A stretch of DNA of 64,000 nucleotides from CAWDVH01 sp963805705 (GCA_963805705.1 CAWDVH010000004.1:434001-498000); one strand, 5' to 3'. Counted from the first letter of the stretch, positions 1-8,893 are shown. The notes: generated by a model not told the origin, from the sequence alone. A program made the numbers and translations.

Positions 1-216
1 GAGCGCCACCTCGATCGACATCCGCGCACTGTGATAGCCGCCGGTGCTGGCATCAGTCGTGCGGGGGAGGCTGCCGCTGATCGCGGCAAAGTGCGGTCCG
101 GCGGCCGGAGCCGCCGCCATCGCGGCAGGTGACGATAGCACGCCAGTCATTGCGGTCATTGCCACTCCCAACACGGCAATGGCGCCGGCGCGTACCGGGC
201 GGTTGAGCAAAGCCAT
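1..216 (-). CDS. Secreted S53 (sedolisin/kumamolisin) peptidase, N-terminal part only
   Basis: Reading leftwards from an ATG at 216, the frame stays open to the window edge (72 residues, gene cut by the window). Residues 1-35 form a signal peptide: a short basic start, then a hydrophobic Ala/Val/Met-rich core ending in an AMAAAP cleavage-like site. The following residues, including SGSLPRTTDA and ARMSIEVAL, look like the start of the pro-kumamolisin activation domain of S53 acid serine peptidases. A clear Shine-Dalgarno AGGAGG lies just upstream, which fixes the start. A strong promoter sits about 125 nt further upstream (344-372). The catalytic domain is outside the window, so the peptidase call rests on the N-terminus plus the neighbouring S53 remnant at 521-757. 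Confidence 0.6.
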   Translation of the reverse strand, partial: MALLNRPVRAGAIAVLGVAMTAMTGVLSSPAAMAAAPAAGPHFAAISGSLPRTTDASTGGYHSARMSIEVAL

Positions 217-343
217 GCAGTCCTCCTTGACTCTGGCTGTCCTGCCGCCGCCCGGTAGGTGGCCGAATCCGGGCAGCATGATAATGCCGCCCGAACTCTG
301 GGGGAGGGCCTCATCTGGTGACGGTCAGGACGTTCTCGGCGTC

Positions 344-372
344 ATCCTGAATCGGATATACCGGCCTGTCAA
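344..372 (-). promoter_or_regulatory. Housekeeping-type promoter of the S53 gene
   Basis: On the minus strand TTGACA (372-367) and CAGGAT (349-344) are separated by 17 nt, close to an ideal sigma-70-class promoter. It points at the S53 gene starting at 216 and leaves a leader of roughly 125 nt. The stretch 217-520 holds this promoter, the leader and otherwise nothing I recognise. Confidence 0.65.
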
Positions 373-383
373 GAAGTGATTTC
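346..383. repeat. Direct repeat copy 1 (promoter duplication)
   Basis: A 38-bp stretch starting CCTGAATCGGATAT and ending AGTGATTTC recurs at 761-799 in the same orientation with about three differences. It contains the -35 and -10 elements of the S53 promoter, so the repeat is a duplicated promoter. Confidence 0.7.
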
Positions 384-520
384 CTAGGGCCAGGTACCTG
401 AGTTGTCAATGGGCCGGGAACCGCGAAACCCGCGGACCGGGCGCCCGCCACCGCAGGGGCGGCGGCCGGCGGTGATGCGGGGGAGCGGCTTGGCCGTCCC
501 CCCGCAGCACCGCTGTCTGA

Positions 521-757
521 TCAGAGGGTCGCGGTGATCAGCTGCGCCATCTTCGGCGTCCCGATCCCGGTGGCCTCGTCATATCCCGGCACGGTCGGGA
601 AGAAACCGTTGTTAGTGGCCGCGGCCTGGGCCGGGCCAACGCCCGTGATGTGGGAACTCGTCGGCGTTAGCCGAGATGTCGGGGTCCTCACGGCACGGCG
701 TGCCGGATTTGGCCAGCGAGCACTGGGTCGTGCCGTTGCGTGCGTGGTGAACGGGTT
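521..757 (-). pseudogene. Remnant of a second S53 peptidase gene (C-terminal end)
   Basis: On the minus strand two frames carry S53 C-terminal sequence. The upstream frame reads NGTTQCSLAKSG then PDISANADEF, which resembles the 'xxPDVSADAD' segment of sedolisins. After a frame change the sequence continues NNGFFPTVPGYDEATGIG and ends PKMAQLITATL, matching the family's GYDxxTGxGxP end. Nearly all of the catalytic domain is missing: the remnant follows directly on a promoter copy at 758-787. This is best explained as a tandem duplicate that lost its body by deletion and then picked up a frameshift. It should not encode a working enzyme. Confidence 0.65.
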
Positions 758-760
758 AGC

Positions 761-799
761 CTGAATCGGATATGCCGGTCCTGTCAAGGAGTGATTTCT
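761..799. repeat. Direct repeat copy 2 (promoter in front of S53 remnant)
   Basis: Second copy of the 346-383 repeat, 39 bp with one extra base between the -35 and -10. On the minus strand TTGACA (787-782) is 18 nt from CAGGCT (763-758), a weaker version of the copy-1 promoter. Confidence 0.65.
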
Positions 800-913
800 G
801 ATTCGGCAGGATAGTTATGTTATTCCCCGGTCGGCCAGCCACCGCGTTGTCCGGGGCTGCGGACGGCGAAATGTCCGCCTACGATGGACGGCAGGCCCAC
901 CACGGGAGGAATC

Positions 914-1918
914 ATGACAGCGGTCCAGGAGCAGGCCCGCGGCGCGAGCCCGGTCGACTTCGAGCAGTTCGGTGACTACGGCGATTTCCGCCCTAAGCGC
1001 GACCGCCAGCAGGACAAGCCGGCGGCGGAGTTCGTCCGCGCCCCCTACCCGTTCCGCGGGCGCATCACCGCCGATGGCTCCAGCGGCTTTCGCGCCGAGC
1101 CTGGCCGCTACCACCTGTACATTTCGTGGGCCTGCCCGTGGGCGCACCGCAGCGCGATCGTCCGCCAGCTGCTGGGGCTGGAGGAGATCATCTCCCTGTC
1201 CGCCGTGGATCCGGTCAGGGACGGCCGGGGCTGGGCGTTCCGCGAGGGCGCGGGGTACTCGCTGGATCCGGTCAACGGGTTCAGCCTGCTGCGCGAGGCG
1301 TACGAGGCCACCGAGCCCGGCTACGACGGGCACATTTCCGTGCCCGTGCTCTGGGACCGCCAGACCGGGGCGATCGTCAGCAACAATTTTCCTGACATCA
1401 CGATCGACCTGGATACCCAGTTCGGCCAGTGGGCCGACGGCTCGGTCGACCTCTACCCGGCGCACCTGCGCGAGCAGATCGACGCCCTCAATGAGACCGT
1501 CTACGCGAACGTGAACAACGGGGTCTACCGGGCGGGCTTCGCCGGGACCCAGCAGCAGTACCACGAGGCGGTCACCAGGATATTCAGCACGCTGGACGAG
1601 CTGGAAGAGCGGCTCGCCAGCCGGCGGTACCTGCTCGGCGACGCGGTCACCGAGGCCGACGTGCGGCTGTGGGTAACGCTCGCCCGCTTCGACGCGGTGT
1701 ATTACTCGCACTTCAAGTCCAACATCCGGCGCCTGATCGACTACCCCAGGCTGTGGGCGTACGCGCGAGATCTCTATTCGATGCCGGCTTTCGGGGGGAC
1801 CACCAATTTCGACCATATCAAGCGCCACTATTACATGACGCACCCGCATATTAACCCGTCGAGGATCGTGCCCGACGGGCCGAAGATCGACTGGGCCCCC
1901 GCGCCCGGCAGCGCATAA
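914..1918 (+). CDS. Glutathionyl-hydroquinone reductase-like GST (Xi class, YqjG/ECM4 type)
   Basis: The 334-residue product has a thioredoxin-fold N-terminal half with the signature CPWAH motif (Cys about residue 74), the nucleophile used by Xi-class glutathione transferases to reduce glutathionyl-hydroquinones. The C-terminal half shows the helical GST domain, with RRYLLGDAVTEADVRLW typical of the family. Length is normal for the class. I chose ATG 914 because GGAGG precedes it at 4-5 nt; an in-frame ATG at 884 has no ribosome site. Actinobacteria generally use mycothiol, so the in vivo thiol could be mycothiol or something else; this is inference. The gene appears to stand alone. Confidence 0.85.
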   Translation: MTAVQEQARGASPVDFEQFGDYGDFRPKRDRQQDKPAAEFVRAPYPFRGRITADGSSGFRAEPGRYHLYISWACPWAHRSAIVRQLLGLEEIISLSAVDPVRDGRGWAFREGAGYSLDPVNGFSLLREAYEATEPGYDGHISVPVLWDRQTGAIVSNNFPDITIDLDTQFGQWADGSVDLYPAHLREQIDALNETVYANVNNGVYRAGFAGTQQQYHEAVTRIFSTLDELEERLASRRYLLGDAVTEADVRLWVTLARFDAVYYSHFKSNIRRLIDYPRLWAYARDLYSMPAFGGTTNFDHIKRHYYMTHPHINPSRIVPDGPKIDWAPAPGSA

Positions 1919-2113
1919 AAATCATCAGCTCTTAACGCAGACTCGCCCGCCAGTCCCAGTTCGCGCTGCTGGCCGTTATGAATGCTGATCTTTGCGGGCC
2001 TGCCCGGGACTGGCTGCCGGGACGGCCCCCGAACTCAGTGGTGGTCAGCGAGCCTGTTACATGCGAGTGTTGTGGCAATGCCCCTGCCGCCGAGCCAGCA
2101 GATGGAGGGTCCG

Positions 2114-3592
2114 ATGGGCAGGGAAGTGCCCGCCATCGTGGTCAGCCGGCAGGACAGGCGCGCGTACCGCGAGAAGGTACGCCAGTGCCTGGACGTGCTC
2201 GCGCGGATGCTGCGAGAGTCCCGGTTCGACATCGAGCCGCAGCAGGTCGGCCTCGAGATCGAGCTGAATCTCGTCGATGAGGCGGGCATGCCGTCGATGA
2301 AGAACACCGAGGTGCTCGAGGCGATCGCCGACCCCGCCTGGGCGAGCGAGCTCGGCCAGTTCAACCTCGAGATCAACGTCCCGCCCCGGCAGCTGTGCGG
2401 CGATGCGCTGTCCCAGCTGGAGAACAGCGTCCGCCGCAGCCTCGCTCACGCGGGCCAGCGGGCGCTGCAGACGGGCAGCCGGCTGATGATGGTCGGGATT
2501 CTGCCCACGCTGCGCCAGAGCGATGTCGGCGAGCATGCGATGTCGGTCAACCCGCGTTACCGGCTGCTGAACGAGCAGATGTTCGCCGCCCGCGGTGAGG
2601 ACATGCAGATCTCGATCGAGGGTGCCGAGCGGCTCCTGACCCACGTCGAGACCATCATGCCCGAGGCTGCGTGCACCAGCGTGCAGTTCCATCTGCAGGT
2701 CAGCCCGGAGTCCTTCAGCAGCTACTGGAATGCCGCCCAGGCCGTGGCCGGGATTCAGGTGGCGCTGGCGGCCAACTCCCCGTACCTGTTCGGCCGGGAG
2801 CTGTGGCGCGAGACCAGGATCCCGCTGTTCGAGCAGGTGACCGATACCCGGCCCGAGGAGCTGAAGGAACAGGGAGTCCGGCCGCGGGTGTGGTTCGGCG
2901 ATCGCTGGATCACCTCGGTGTTCGACTTGTTCGAGGAGAATCTCCGGTACTTCCCCGCGCTGCTGCCGCTGACTGAGGAAGCGGATCCGGAGGAGGAGCT
3001 TGACCGCGGCGAGGCGCCCCAGCTGGCCGAGATGACCCTGCACAACGGCACCGTCTACCGGTGGAACCGCCCGGTCTACGCGGTGGTCGACGGCAAGCCG
3101 CACCTGCGGGTGGAGAACCGGGTGCTGCCGGCGGGCCCGACGGTGGCGGACGTGCTGGCCAATGCCGCGTTCTACTACGGACTGATCCGCGCGCTCGCGG
3201 ACGCCGACCGGCCGATCTGGACGCAGATGTCGTTCTCGGCCGCGGCCGAGAATCTGGTGGAGGGGGCCAGGCGCGGTATCGACGCGCGGATCTACTGGCC
3301 CGGCCTCGGCGAGGTGCCGGTCACCGAGCTCGCCCTGCGCCGCCTGCTGCCGCTGGCCTTCGACGGCCTGCGGGCCTGGGGCGTCGACCCGGCCGACGCC
3401 AGCCGGCTGCTCGGCATCATCGAGCAGCGCTGCCTCACCGCCCGGACCGGGGCGACCTGGCAGGTCGAGGCCGTCCGCGCGCTGGACAAAGGCGGGCGCG
3501 GTGACCGGCGGGAGGCCATCCGCCTGATGACGCAGGGCTATATCGAGCGGATGAACACCAATCAGCCCGTGCACACCTGGCCCGACATCTGA
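2114..3592 (+). CDS. GCS2-family glutamate-cysteine ligase-like carboxylate-amine ligase
   Basis: A 492-residue protein of the GCS2 ATP-grasp-like ligase family. Early in the protein QVGLEIELNLVDEAG carries the acidic residues expected for metal/ATP binding, followed by ELGQFNLEINVPPR. It lacks signal sequence and membrane segments, so it should be cytosolic. Members join glutamate, or another carboxylate, to an amine such as cysteine; in actinobacteria relatives feed ergothioneine or unknown peptides, and the substrate cannot be read from sequence. Start: ATG 2114 is preceded by GGAGGG at proper distance; the longer frame back to 1982 has no site. No partner genes of a thiol pathway are adjacent. 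The 195-bp gap before it holds no feature I recognise. Confidence 0.75.
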   Translation: MGREVPAIVVSRQDRRAYREKVRQCLDVLARMLRESRFDIEPQQVGLEIELNLVDEAGMPSMKNTEVLEAIADPAWASELGQFNLEINVPPRQLCGDALSQLENSVRRSLAHAGQRALQTGSRLMMVGILPTLRQSDVGEHAMSVNPRYRLLNEQMFAARGEDMQISIEGAERLLTHVETIMPEAACTSVQFHLQVSPESFSSYWNAAQAVAGIQVALAANSPYLFGRELWRETRIPLFEQVTDTRPEELKEQGVRPRVWFGDRWITSVFDLFEENLRYFPALLPLTEEADPEEELDRGEAPQLAEMTLHNGTVYRWNRPVYAVVDGKPHLRVENRVLPAGPTVADVLANAAFYYGLIRALADADRPIWTQMSFSAAAENLVEGARRGIDARIYWPGLGEVPVTELALRRLLPLAFDGLRAWGVDPADASRLLGIIEQRCLTARTGATWQVEAVRALDKGGRGDRREAIRLMTQGYIERMNTNQPVHTWPDI

Positions 3593-3618
3593 CCGGCTTG
3601 CTGGCCGGCGCTCCTGAG

Positions 3619-3657
3619 CCGGCGCAACTGGCCGGCGCAACTGGCCGGCGCTGCTGC
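3619..3657. repeat. 13-bp tandem repeat, three copies
   Basis: Unit CCGGCGCAACTGG at 3619-3631 and 3632-3644, with a diverged third copy to 3657. It lies between the GCS2 gene and the MFS gene and contains GCCGGC palindromes that could fold weakly. Confidence 0.5.
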
Positions 3658-3689
3658 CCGCGGACTGTGCTTGCCGAGGGGAGTGGTGA

Positions 3690-3695
3690 GACGAT
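3690..3695 (+). promoter_or_regulatory. Leaderless -10 candidate for the DHA2 exporter
   Basis: GACGAT followed by exactly 6 nt and the GTG start at 3702; fits the NANNNT-6-start pattern seen repeatedly in this window. Confidence 0.35.
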
Positions 3696-3701
3696 CACTG
3701 G

Positions 3702-5252
3702 GTGAGCGCGCCGACCGCTGTACCAGCTGATGCCATCCGGCTCTCCAGCCCGGCAGGCCGCTGGATACTGCTCGCCACCGTGCTCGGCTCGAGCATGGCC
3801 ATGCTCGACGGCACGGTGGTCAACGTCGCGCTCCCGACCATCGGACGGCATCTGGACGCTTCACTCGGCGACCTGCAGTGGGTCGTCAACGGCTACACGC
3901 TGGCGCTCGCGGGCCTGATCCTGCTCGGCGGAGCGCTCGGCGACAGGTTCGGCCGCCGCCGGGTTTTCGTGATCGGCGTGGCGTGGTTCGCGCTGGCCTC
4001 GGCGCTGTGCGGGCTCTCACCCGACATCGGGGTCCTGATCGCGGCGCGCGTGCTGCAGGGCGTCGGCGGCGCGCTGCTCGTCCCCGGGTCCCTGGCCATC
4101 CTGCAGGCCACGTTCGTCCCCACTGACCGGCCCAGGGCGGTGGGAGCCTGGTCAGGCCTGGGCGGGGTGGCCGGCGCGATCGGGCCGCTGCTCGGCGGCT
4201 GGATCATCGTGGCCGCCGGGTGGCAGTGGGTCTTCCTGCTGAACCTGCCGCTCGCCGTCGTGGTCATCGCGGTCACGATGCGCCATGTGCCGGAGACCCG
4301 CGATCCGTCCGCCAGCGGCAAGTTCGACATCACCGGCGCCGTGCTCGCCGCCCTGGCCCTGGCCGGGATCACCTACGCGCTGATCGAGGCGGCCTGCCGG
4401 CTGGCCGGGCCGGTCAGCGCCGGGGTCATCGGCGTGGCCGCGGCGGTCGCGTTCGTCCTGGTCGAGCGGCATCGCGGGCATTCGCCAGGGGGCACCGCCC
4501 CGATGCTGCCGCTGGACGTGTTCGCGTCACGGCAGTTCACGGCGGTCAACGTGGTCACGTTCCTGCTCTACGGGGCGTTCTCCGGGGTGCTCTTCCTGCT
4601 GGTGCTGCAGCTTCAGGTCGTGTCGGGCTTCTCGCCCCTGGTCGCAGGCACCGCGCTGCTGCCGGTGACGATTCTCATGCTGCTGCTCTCGCCGCGGGCC
4701 GGATCGCTCGCGCAGCGGATCGGGCCCCGATGGCTGATGACCGTCGGCATTGCCATCATCGCCGTCGGCGTGCTGCTGATGCTCCGCATCGGCCAGGATG
4801 CCTCGTACGCGGCCGATGTGCTGCCGGCCACGATCGTCTTCGGATTCGGGCTCTCGATGACCGTCGCTCCGCTCACCGCGACCGTGCTGGCCAGCGCGGA
4901 CGTCCGTCACGCCGGCGTCGCCAGCGGCGTGAACAACGCGGTGGCCAGGGCCGGCGCGCTGTTCGCTGTCGCCGGGCTGCCCGCGGCCGTCGGCCTGGGT
5001 GCCGCTGCCTACCACTCGGCCCACCTGTTCAGCGGCGGCTTCAAGGCCGGCATGATCATCTGCGCTGCGCTGCTCGTGGCGGGCTCGGTGCTCTCCGCCC
5101 TGACGATCAACAACAACGTGCTGAGCGCGGCCCCCGATCACCCGGTGCCCACGCCCGAGTGCCGGATCAACCTCGCGGTCAGCGCGCCCCCGCTGGAAAC
5201 CGGACGCGTACGGTCGTCAGGCCCTCCCCTGGAGCCAGTCCCGCCCCCGTGA
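3702..5252 (+). CDS. MFS drug/multi-drug exporter, DHA2 (EmrB/QacA, 14-TM) family
   Basis: 516 residues with about 14 hydrophobic segments. The first membrane helix carries the DHA2 signature LDGTVVNVALPTIGRHL, and loop 2-3 has motif A as GGALGDRFGRRRVF. These proteins export drugs or other amphipathic compounds from the cytoplasm in exchange for protons. The extreme C-terminus (about 45 residues) is hydrophilic and Pro-rich. GTG 3702 is chosen because the first helix follows at normal distance. No TetR/MarR regulator adjoins it, so the substrate is unknown. It ends about 75 bp before a strong shared terminator. Confidence 0.88.
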   Translation: MSAPTAVPADAIRLSSPAGRWILLATVLGSSMAMLDGTVVNVALPTIGRHLDASLGDLQWVVNGYTLALAGLILLGGALGDRFGRRRVFVIGVAWFALASALCGLSPDIGVLIAARVLQGVGGALLVPGSLAILQATFVPTDRPRAVGAWSGLGGVAGAIGPLLGGWIIVAAGWQWVFLLNLPLAVVVIAVTMRHVPETRDPSASGKFDITGAVLAALALAGITYALIEAACRLAGPVSAGVIGVAAAVAFVLVERHRGHSPGGTAPMLPLDVFASRQFTAVNVVTFLLYGAFSGVLFLLVLQLQVVSGFSPLVAGTALLPVTILMLLLSPRAGSLAQRIGPRWLMTVGIAIIAVGVLLMLRIGQDASYAADVLPATIVFGFGLSMTVAPLTATVLASADVRHAGVASGVNNAVARAGALFAVAGLPAAVGLGAAAYHSAHLFSGGFKAGMIICAALLVAGSVLSALTINNNVLSAAPDHPVPTPECRINLAVSAPPLETGRVRSSGPPLEPVPPP

Positions 5253-5329
5253 CCCCCGCCCCGCGAGCCCCGCCTGATGGGCCAGCGGGATGACAGGGTG
5301 CCCGGCGGATCCGGTGATCAACTTTAACG

Positions 5330-5366
5330 GGGGCGATTCTCAGTTGTATGGACTGAGAATCGCCCC
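5330..5366. terminator. Bidirectional intrinsic terminator hairpin
   Basis: A perfect 14-bp inverted repeat, GGGGCGATTCTCAG (5330-5343) and its complement (5353-5366), with a 9-nt loop. It lies between the convergent exporter (+) and YbjQ (-) genes, so it can stop both. A similar hairpin occurs at 39120-39156. Confidence 0.8.
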
Positions 5367-5376
5367 GCTTAACGGG

Positions 5377-6234
5377 TCAGGCGTCGAGGCCGAGGGTGAA
5401 CGTGGGCTTGGGAGAGGTCGCGGGCAGCCGGTGTTCCTCGCTTAGCCGGCGGATGGCTGTCCCGGTCGCGAAGAACTCCGTGGCGTGCTCGCCCCAGACA
5501 TGGTTGAGGACCGCCACGTTCACCCCGACGATGCCCGAGGAGCCCGACTCCGTCGCCTCCGACTGCATCCGGGAGAGGGCGAGCTCACGGGCCTCGTAGA
5601 TGCCCTGGGTGAACTGCACCATCTCCTGGTTCCGGCCGGCCTGGCGCATTGACTGCATCATGGACTGGTGGGCGATGTGGTAGACGCAGGTGCCGAGCAC
5701 GAAGGCCACCGGGACCGCCCCGGCAGCGAGCAGCCGGAAGAAGTCCTGAGCGGACAGGTCGGAGGTGAAGGCGCGGCCGTCCGGAGCCTTGTGGACCCCC
5801 GGGGCGCTGCCGGCGCTCATCGCGCGCACTGCCGTCCCGGTGGCGATGAACTCCAGCACGTCCTGTCCCCAGACGTACATCTGCATCCGCAGCTGGACTC
5901 CGACGATGCCGTCCGCGCCGAGATGGTCAGCCTCGGCCCGCATCCTGATGATCGCCAGCTCCCTGGCGTTGTACATGGCCTGGGTCAGGACCTTCAGCTC
6001 CTGGTTCTGCGACCACCGCCCGACCTGCAGGCCCACGTGATAGATCGACGAGCCGACCACGAAGCCGAGGGGCTCGAACCCGGCCTCGCCCAGCAGCACA
6101 TACTCGGAGACCGACAGGTCAGAGGTGAAGACCCCGCCGGTCTGCGATCCGGCGGTCTGGGCCAGCCTGCTGTCCGCGGCCTCCGGCTCCCAGGCATTGG
6201 CAGCGGTGTCAGGCCGGTTAGCGAAGATAGGCAT
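5377..6234 (-). CDS. Tandem YbjQ (DUF74) heavy-metal-binding-domain protein
   Basis: 285 residues made of two YbjQ-like domains, roughly residues 30-135 and 150-265. Each copy repeats the same order: an FTSDLSxxxxxxL start, a 'G.SIYHV/GTCVYHI' segment, an ARELAxxRMxxEA helix, 'GADGIVGV/GSSGIVGV', then a 'VWGxxxxEFxATGTAxR' end. Single YbjQ proteins form pentameric rings; a fused pair is known in actinobacteria but its job is unclear. Start: ATG 6234 has AAGGAG at good spacing; the frame further upstream is an unrelated extension. No metal-resistance genes adjoin it. Confidence 0.8.
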   Translation of the reverse strand: MPIFANRPDTAANAWEPEAADSRLAQTAGSQTGGVFTSDLSVSEYVLLGEAGFEPLGFVVGSSIYHVGLQVGRWSQNQELKVLTQAMYNARELAIIRMRAEADHLGADGIVGVQLRMQMYVWGQDVLEFIATGTAVRAMSAGSAPGVHKAPDGRAFTSDLSAQDFFRLLAAGAVPVAFVLGTCVYHIAHQSMMQSMRQAGRNQEMVQFTQGIYEARELALSRMQSEATESGSSGIVGVNVAVLNHVWGEHATEFFATGTAIRRLSEEHRLPATSPKPTFTLGLDA

Positions 6235-6332
6235 TGAGATCTCCTTAGAGCAGGCCATCACCGCGGCCGCCAGCTGGCGGCCGCAGGCCTGACGCTGCTG
6301 AACGCCGCCCCCGCAGGCCGCTGGGGGCGCGG

Positions 6333-7454
6333 TCATCGGGGGAGCTTGCCTGGCGCAGAATCTACTCCGGGTGAGTCGCTGCCTGCTTCCCGGCCTGGCG
6401 GTCGGGGCCGCCCGCTTGCGGGCGAGCCGCATCGGGGCCGCCGGCCTTGGGGACACCCTCCCCTCCCTGGGCCAGTCTCGGGTGCTGGCGGATCGGCCGC
6501 CCGATGGAGGTCGATCTCCAGCTCGGGACGCCGCTGCGTGACCCGCGCGTACAGCTCGTAGACGCGCACATCCTGATCCGTCAGCGGGGGCGGGGCCAGG
6601 CTGCGCGGCCACAGCCCTAGCACCCGCACGACGTTGATCTCCACCGCGTACAGGGTGATCTGGGCCTGCAGGTACAGCCAGGCGATCAGGCCGAGTACGA
6701 GGCCGAAGACGCCGTAGAGCGAGGACTCCTTGGCCAGTGAGTGGCTGACGAGATAGGTGCCGAGAACCTGCAGCGCCTGCCAGGCGATGGCGGCCAGGAC
6801 CGCGCCCAGGCGCAGGTCGCGGGCGGCCACCGACCGGGCGGTGGCGAGCCGGAAGGCGAGCCAGAACAGGCCTATGTTGAGGACCAGGGAGACGGCCACG
6901 GTCCCGATGTGACCGCCGGCGCCGGTGAGGAGGTGCCCCGCCCCGCCGGCGATGCCGGACAAGATGACGGTGGCGATCTCGCCCGTCCCCACGAACACGA
7001 TCATGCCCAGGTTGCGCAGCAGCGACCACGGAAAGCCCGGCCGCTCCGAGAACGGCACCTCCCAGGCGCTATTCAGCGCGTTCTGCACGGCGTTGGCCAC
7101 GCCCTGGGCACCGAGAAAGGTGCCGACCAGGCCGATGACCAGCGCGGCTCCGGTCGCTTGCAGCGAGTGCACGTTGCTGGACAGCTGGGGGCCGATGACC
7201 GGAAAGCTGGCCAGGGCCGAATCGAGCACGTGCTGTTTCAGAGCCGGGTTGTTCTGGACGACGATGTCCAGGACCGTCACGAGGACCAGCAGCAGCGGGA
7301 AGATCGACGCGAAGGCGTAGTAGGCGATCAGCGCGGCCAGGTTGCCCGCCTGGTCGTCGCCGAATTTCTTCCACGCCGCGATGGGGAACGCCAGCCAGCG
7401 CTGGCGCTGCTGGAACGCATCGACCGCGCGGAGCAGCCTTTTCATCGCTTCCAT
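6333..7454 (-). CDS. YihY/BrkB family inner-membrane protein
   Basis: 373 residues, six hydrophobic segments over residues 40-290. Diagnostic family segments are present: DDQAGNLAALIAYYAFASIFP near the N-terminus, GTFLGAQGVANAVQNALNSAW in the middle and GLVLGLIAWLYLQAQITLYAVEIN near the end (each a recognisable BrkB motif). Function of the family is not settled; it was once called ribonuclease BN in error. The last 60 residues are Pro/Gly/Arg-rich and unconserved. Two starts are possible (7454 and 7445); neither has a strong ribosome site. Confidence 0.85.
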   Translation of the reverse strand: MEAMKRLLRAVDAFQQRQRWLAFPIAAWKKFGDDQAGNLAALIAYYAFASIFPLLLVLVTVLDIVVQNNPALKQHVLDSALASFPVIGPQLSSNVHSLQATGAALVIGLVGTFLGAQGVANAVQNALNSAWEVPFSERPGFPWSLLRNLGMIVFVGTGEIATVILSGIAGGAGHLLTGAGGHIGTVAVSLVLNIGLFWLAFRLATARSVAARDLRLGAVLAAIAWQALQVLGTYLVSHSLAKESSLYGVFGLVLGLIAWLYLQAQITLYAVEINVVRVLGLWPRSLAPPPLTDQDVRVYELYARVTQRRPELEIDLHRAADPPAPETGPGRGGCPQGRRPRCGSPASGRPRPPGREAGSDSPGVDSAPGKLPR

Positions 7455-7485
7455 GATGTCGCAGGACTACCCGCCGGGGGGCTCA

Positions 7486-8844
7486 TCACACGGAGAGGAC
7501 TTCGGCCGCCGCCCGCTCGCCCGATCGCACGGCGCCGTCCATGTATCCCGCCCATCTCGACGCGGTCTCGGTGCCCGCCCAGTGAATCGGCCCGACTGGC
7601 TCGCGCAGGGCATGGCCGTAGCGGGTCCAGACGCCGGGCCCGAACAGCGTGCCGTAGCAGCCCCCGGTCCACCGCTCCCGCTGCCAGTCCAGCTCGATGT
7701 AGTCAGCCGGGCTGGCCGCCCTGGGCCCGAAATACCGGGCCAGCGAGTCCAGCACGGCCCGGCGCCGGGCCTTCGCGCTGGCCCGGCCGAGGGTGCGTGC
7801 CTCGTCTCCCTCCACGAAGGCCAGCAGGACGCCGGCCGGGCCGTCCGGCGGCGAGTTGTCGAACACGACCCGCGAGCCCGAGCCGTCGCCGGTCGCCTGG
7901 CCGCTGAGGCCGTCGGCGCGCCAGAAGGGCTCGTCGTAGATGGCCTGGCACTTGATCACCGAGCCCATCGGCATGCGCTGGGTGAGCTGCTCGCGCCAGG
8001 ACGGCAGCGCGGGCTCGTAGCTGATCCGCCCGGCCAGCATCGGGGGAGTGCAGACGACGATCCGCTGGCCGGCGAACTCGCCGGCGGCGGTCTGGGCGGT
8101 CACCCGGCTGCCGCTGACGCTGATCGCGGTGACCGGCGAGCCCAGGCGGACCGACGTATCGCCGAGCCGGTCGCGGAGCCGGTCAGCGAGCCGCTCGGGA
8201 ATGAGCTGTGACCCGCCGGTGAACCGGTCCTGCTGGGCTCCGCCCGAAGTGGCGATCAGAGCTCCGAACGAGCCGCCCGAATGCGCGTAGAAGAGCACGT
8301 GCAGCAGCGAGATGTCGCAGGGCTCGCAGGCAAACACCGCCTCGGTCGCCAGGGCGAGCAGGGCCCTGGCCTGGCTGGCCGTGTTCCTGCGGATCCAGGT
8401 CTCGAAGGTCTGCCCGTCCCAGGCCGCCGCCCGCGCCGCGGTCCACGGGGCGTCGGCCGGGACCCGCCTGGCCAGCGACTCCAGGCGGGCCTGGGCCCGG
8501 CCGACGTCGGCCAGCACCAGGGGGCTGATCCGCGGGATGGCACCGGAGTACGTCCCCCGCTTGCCGTTGAAGTGCAGCACGCTGGCGCCCTGGTCGTAGG
8601 TGGGGAAGGTGCCGACCCCGAGTTCGGCGGCCAGGGCCAGGATCCGGTCCTGCGTCGGGCCTGCGTACTGTCCGCCCATCTCGAGGACGTGGCCAGTGCC
8701 GATCGGGTGCCCGACCACCCGGCCGCCCACCCGGTCCCTGGCCTCCAGCACGATCACCGACCGGCCGGCCGCGGCCAGATCGCGCGCGGCGGTCAGGCCC
8801 GCCAGCCCGGCCCCGACGACCAGTACGTCCGCCTCGTGCGTCAT
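7486..8844 (-). CDS. Flavin-dependent monoamine oxidase family protein
   Basis: 452 residues. The N-terminus has the FAD dinucleotide fold GAGLAGLTAARDLAAAG followed by an acidic strand end and RVGGR, as in the amine oxidase/MAO family. The C-terminus has the matching FAD segment IHWAGTETASRWAGYMDGA. Such enzymes oxidise primary or secondary amines, releasing aldehyde, ammonia and peroxide in the cytosol; the substrate here is not evident. I use ATG 8844, which lies directly before the FAD fold and has GATGAT exactly 6 nt upstream; the frame could begin at 8868 but gains only eight unconserved residues. Confidence 0.88.
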   Translation of the reverse strand: MTHEADVLVVGAGLAGLTAARDLAAAGRSVIVLEARDRVGGRVVGHPIGTGHVLEMGGQYAGPTQDRILALAAELGVGTFPTYDQGASVLHFNGKRGTYSGAIPRISPLVLADVGRAQARLESLARRVPADAPWTAARAAAWDGQTFETWIRRNTASQARALLALATEAVFACEPCDISLLHVLFYAHSGGSFGALIATSGGAQQDRFTGGSQLIPERLADRLRDRLGDTSVRLGSPVTAISVSGSRVTAQTAAGEFAGQRIVVCTPPMLAGRISYEPALPSWREQLTQRMPMGSVIKCQAIYDEPFWRADGLSGQATGDGSGSRVVFDNSPPDGPAGVLLAFVEGDEARTLGRASAKARRRAVLDSLARYFGPRAASPADYIELDWQRERWTGGCYGTLFGPGVWTRYGHALREPVGPIHWAGTETASRWAGYMDGAVRSGERAAAEVLSV

Positions 8845-8850
8845 CCAGCC

Positions 8851-8856
8851 ATCATC
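8851..8856 (-). promoter_or_regulatory. Leaderless -10 candidate for the amine oxidase
   Basis: GATGAT, then 6 nt, then the ATG at 8844. No Shine-Dalgarno is present, which supports a leaderless transcript. Confidence 0.35.
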
Positions 8857-8893
8857 TCTGGCCGGCACCGCTCTGGGTAAGCCGGTCCCGCGC

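Noticed and set aside
815..1849. A 344-residue minus-strand open frame
   Set aside because: Mirror of the GST gene; high GC keeps antisense frames open. The plus frame has the CPWAH motif and a ribosome site.
2057..3640. Long minus-strand frame over the GCS2 gene
   Set aside because: Low-complexity antisense of a recognisable protein; no start or domain.
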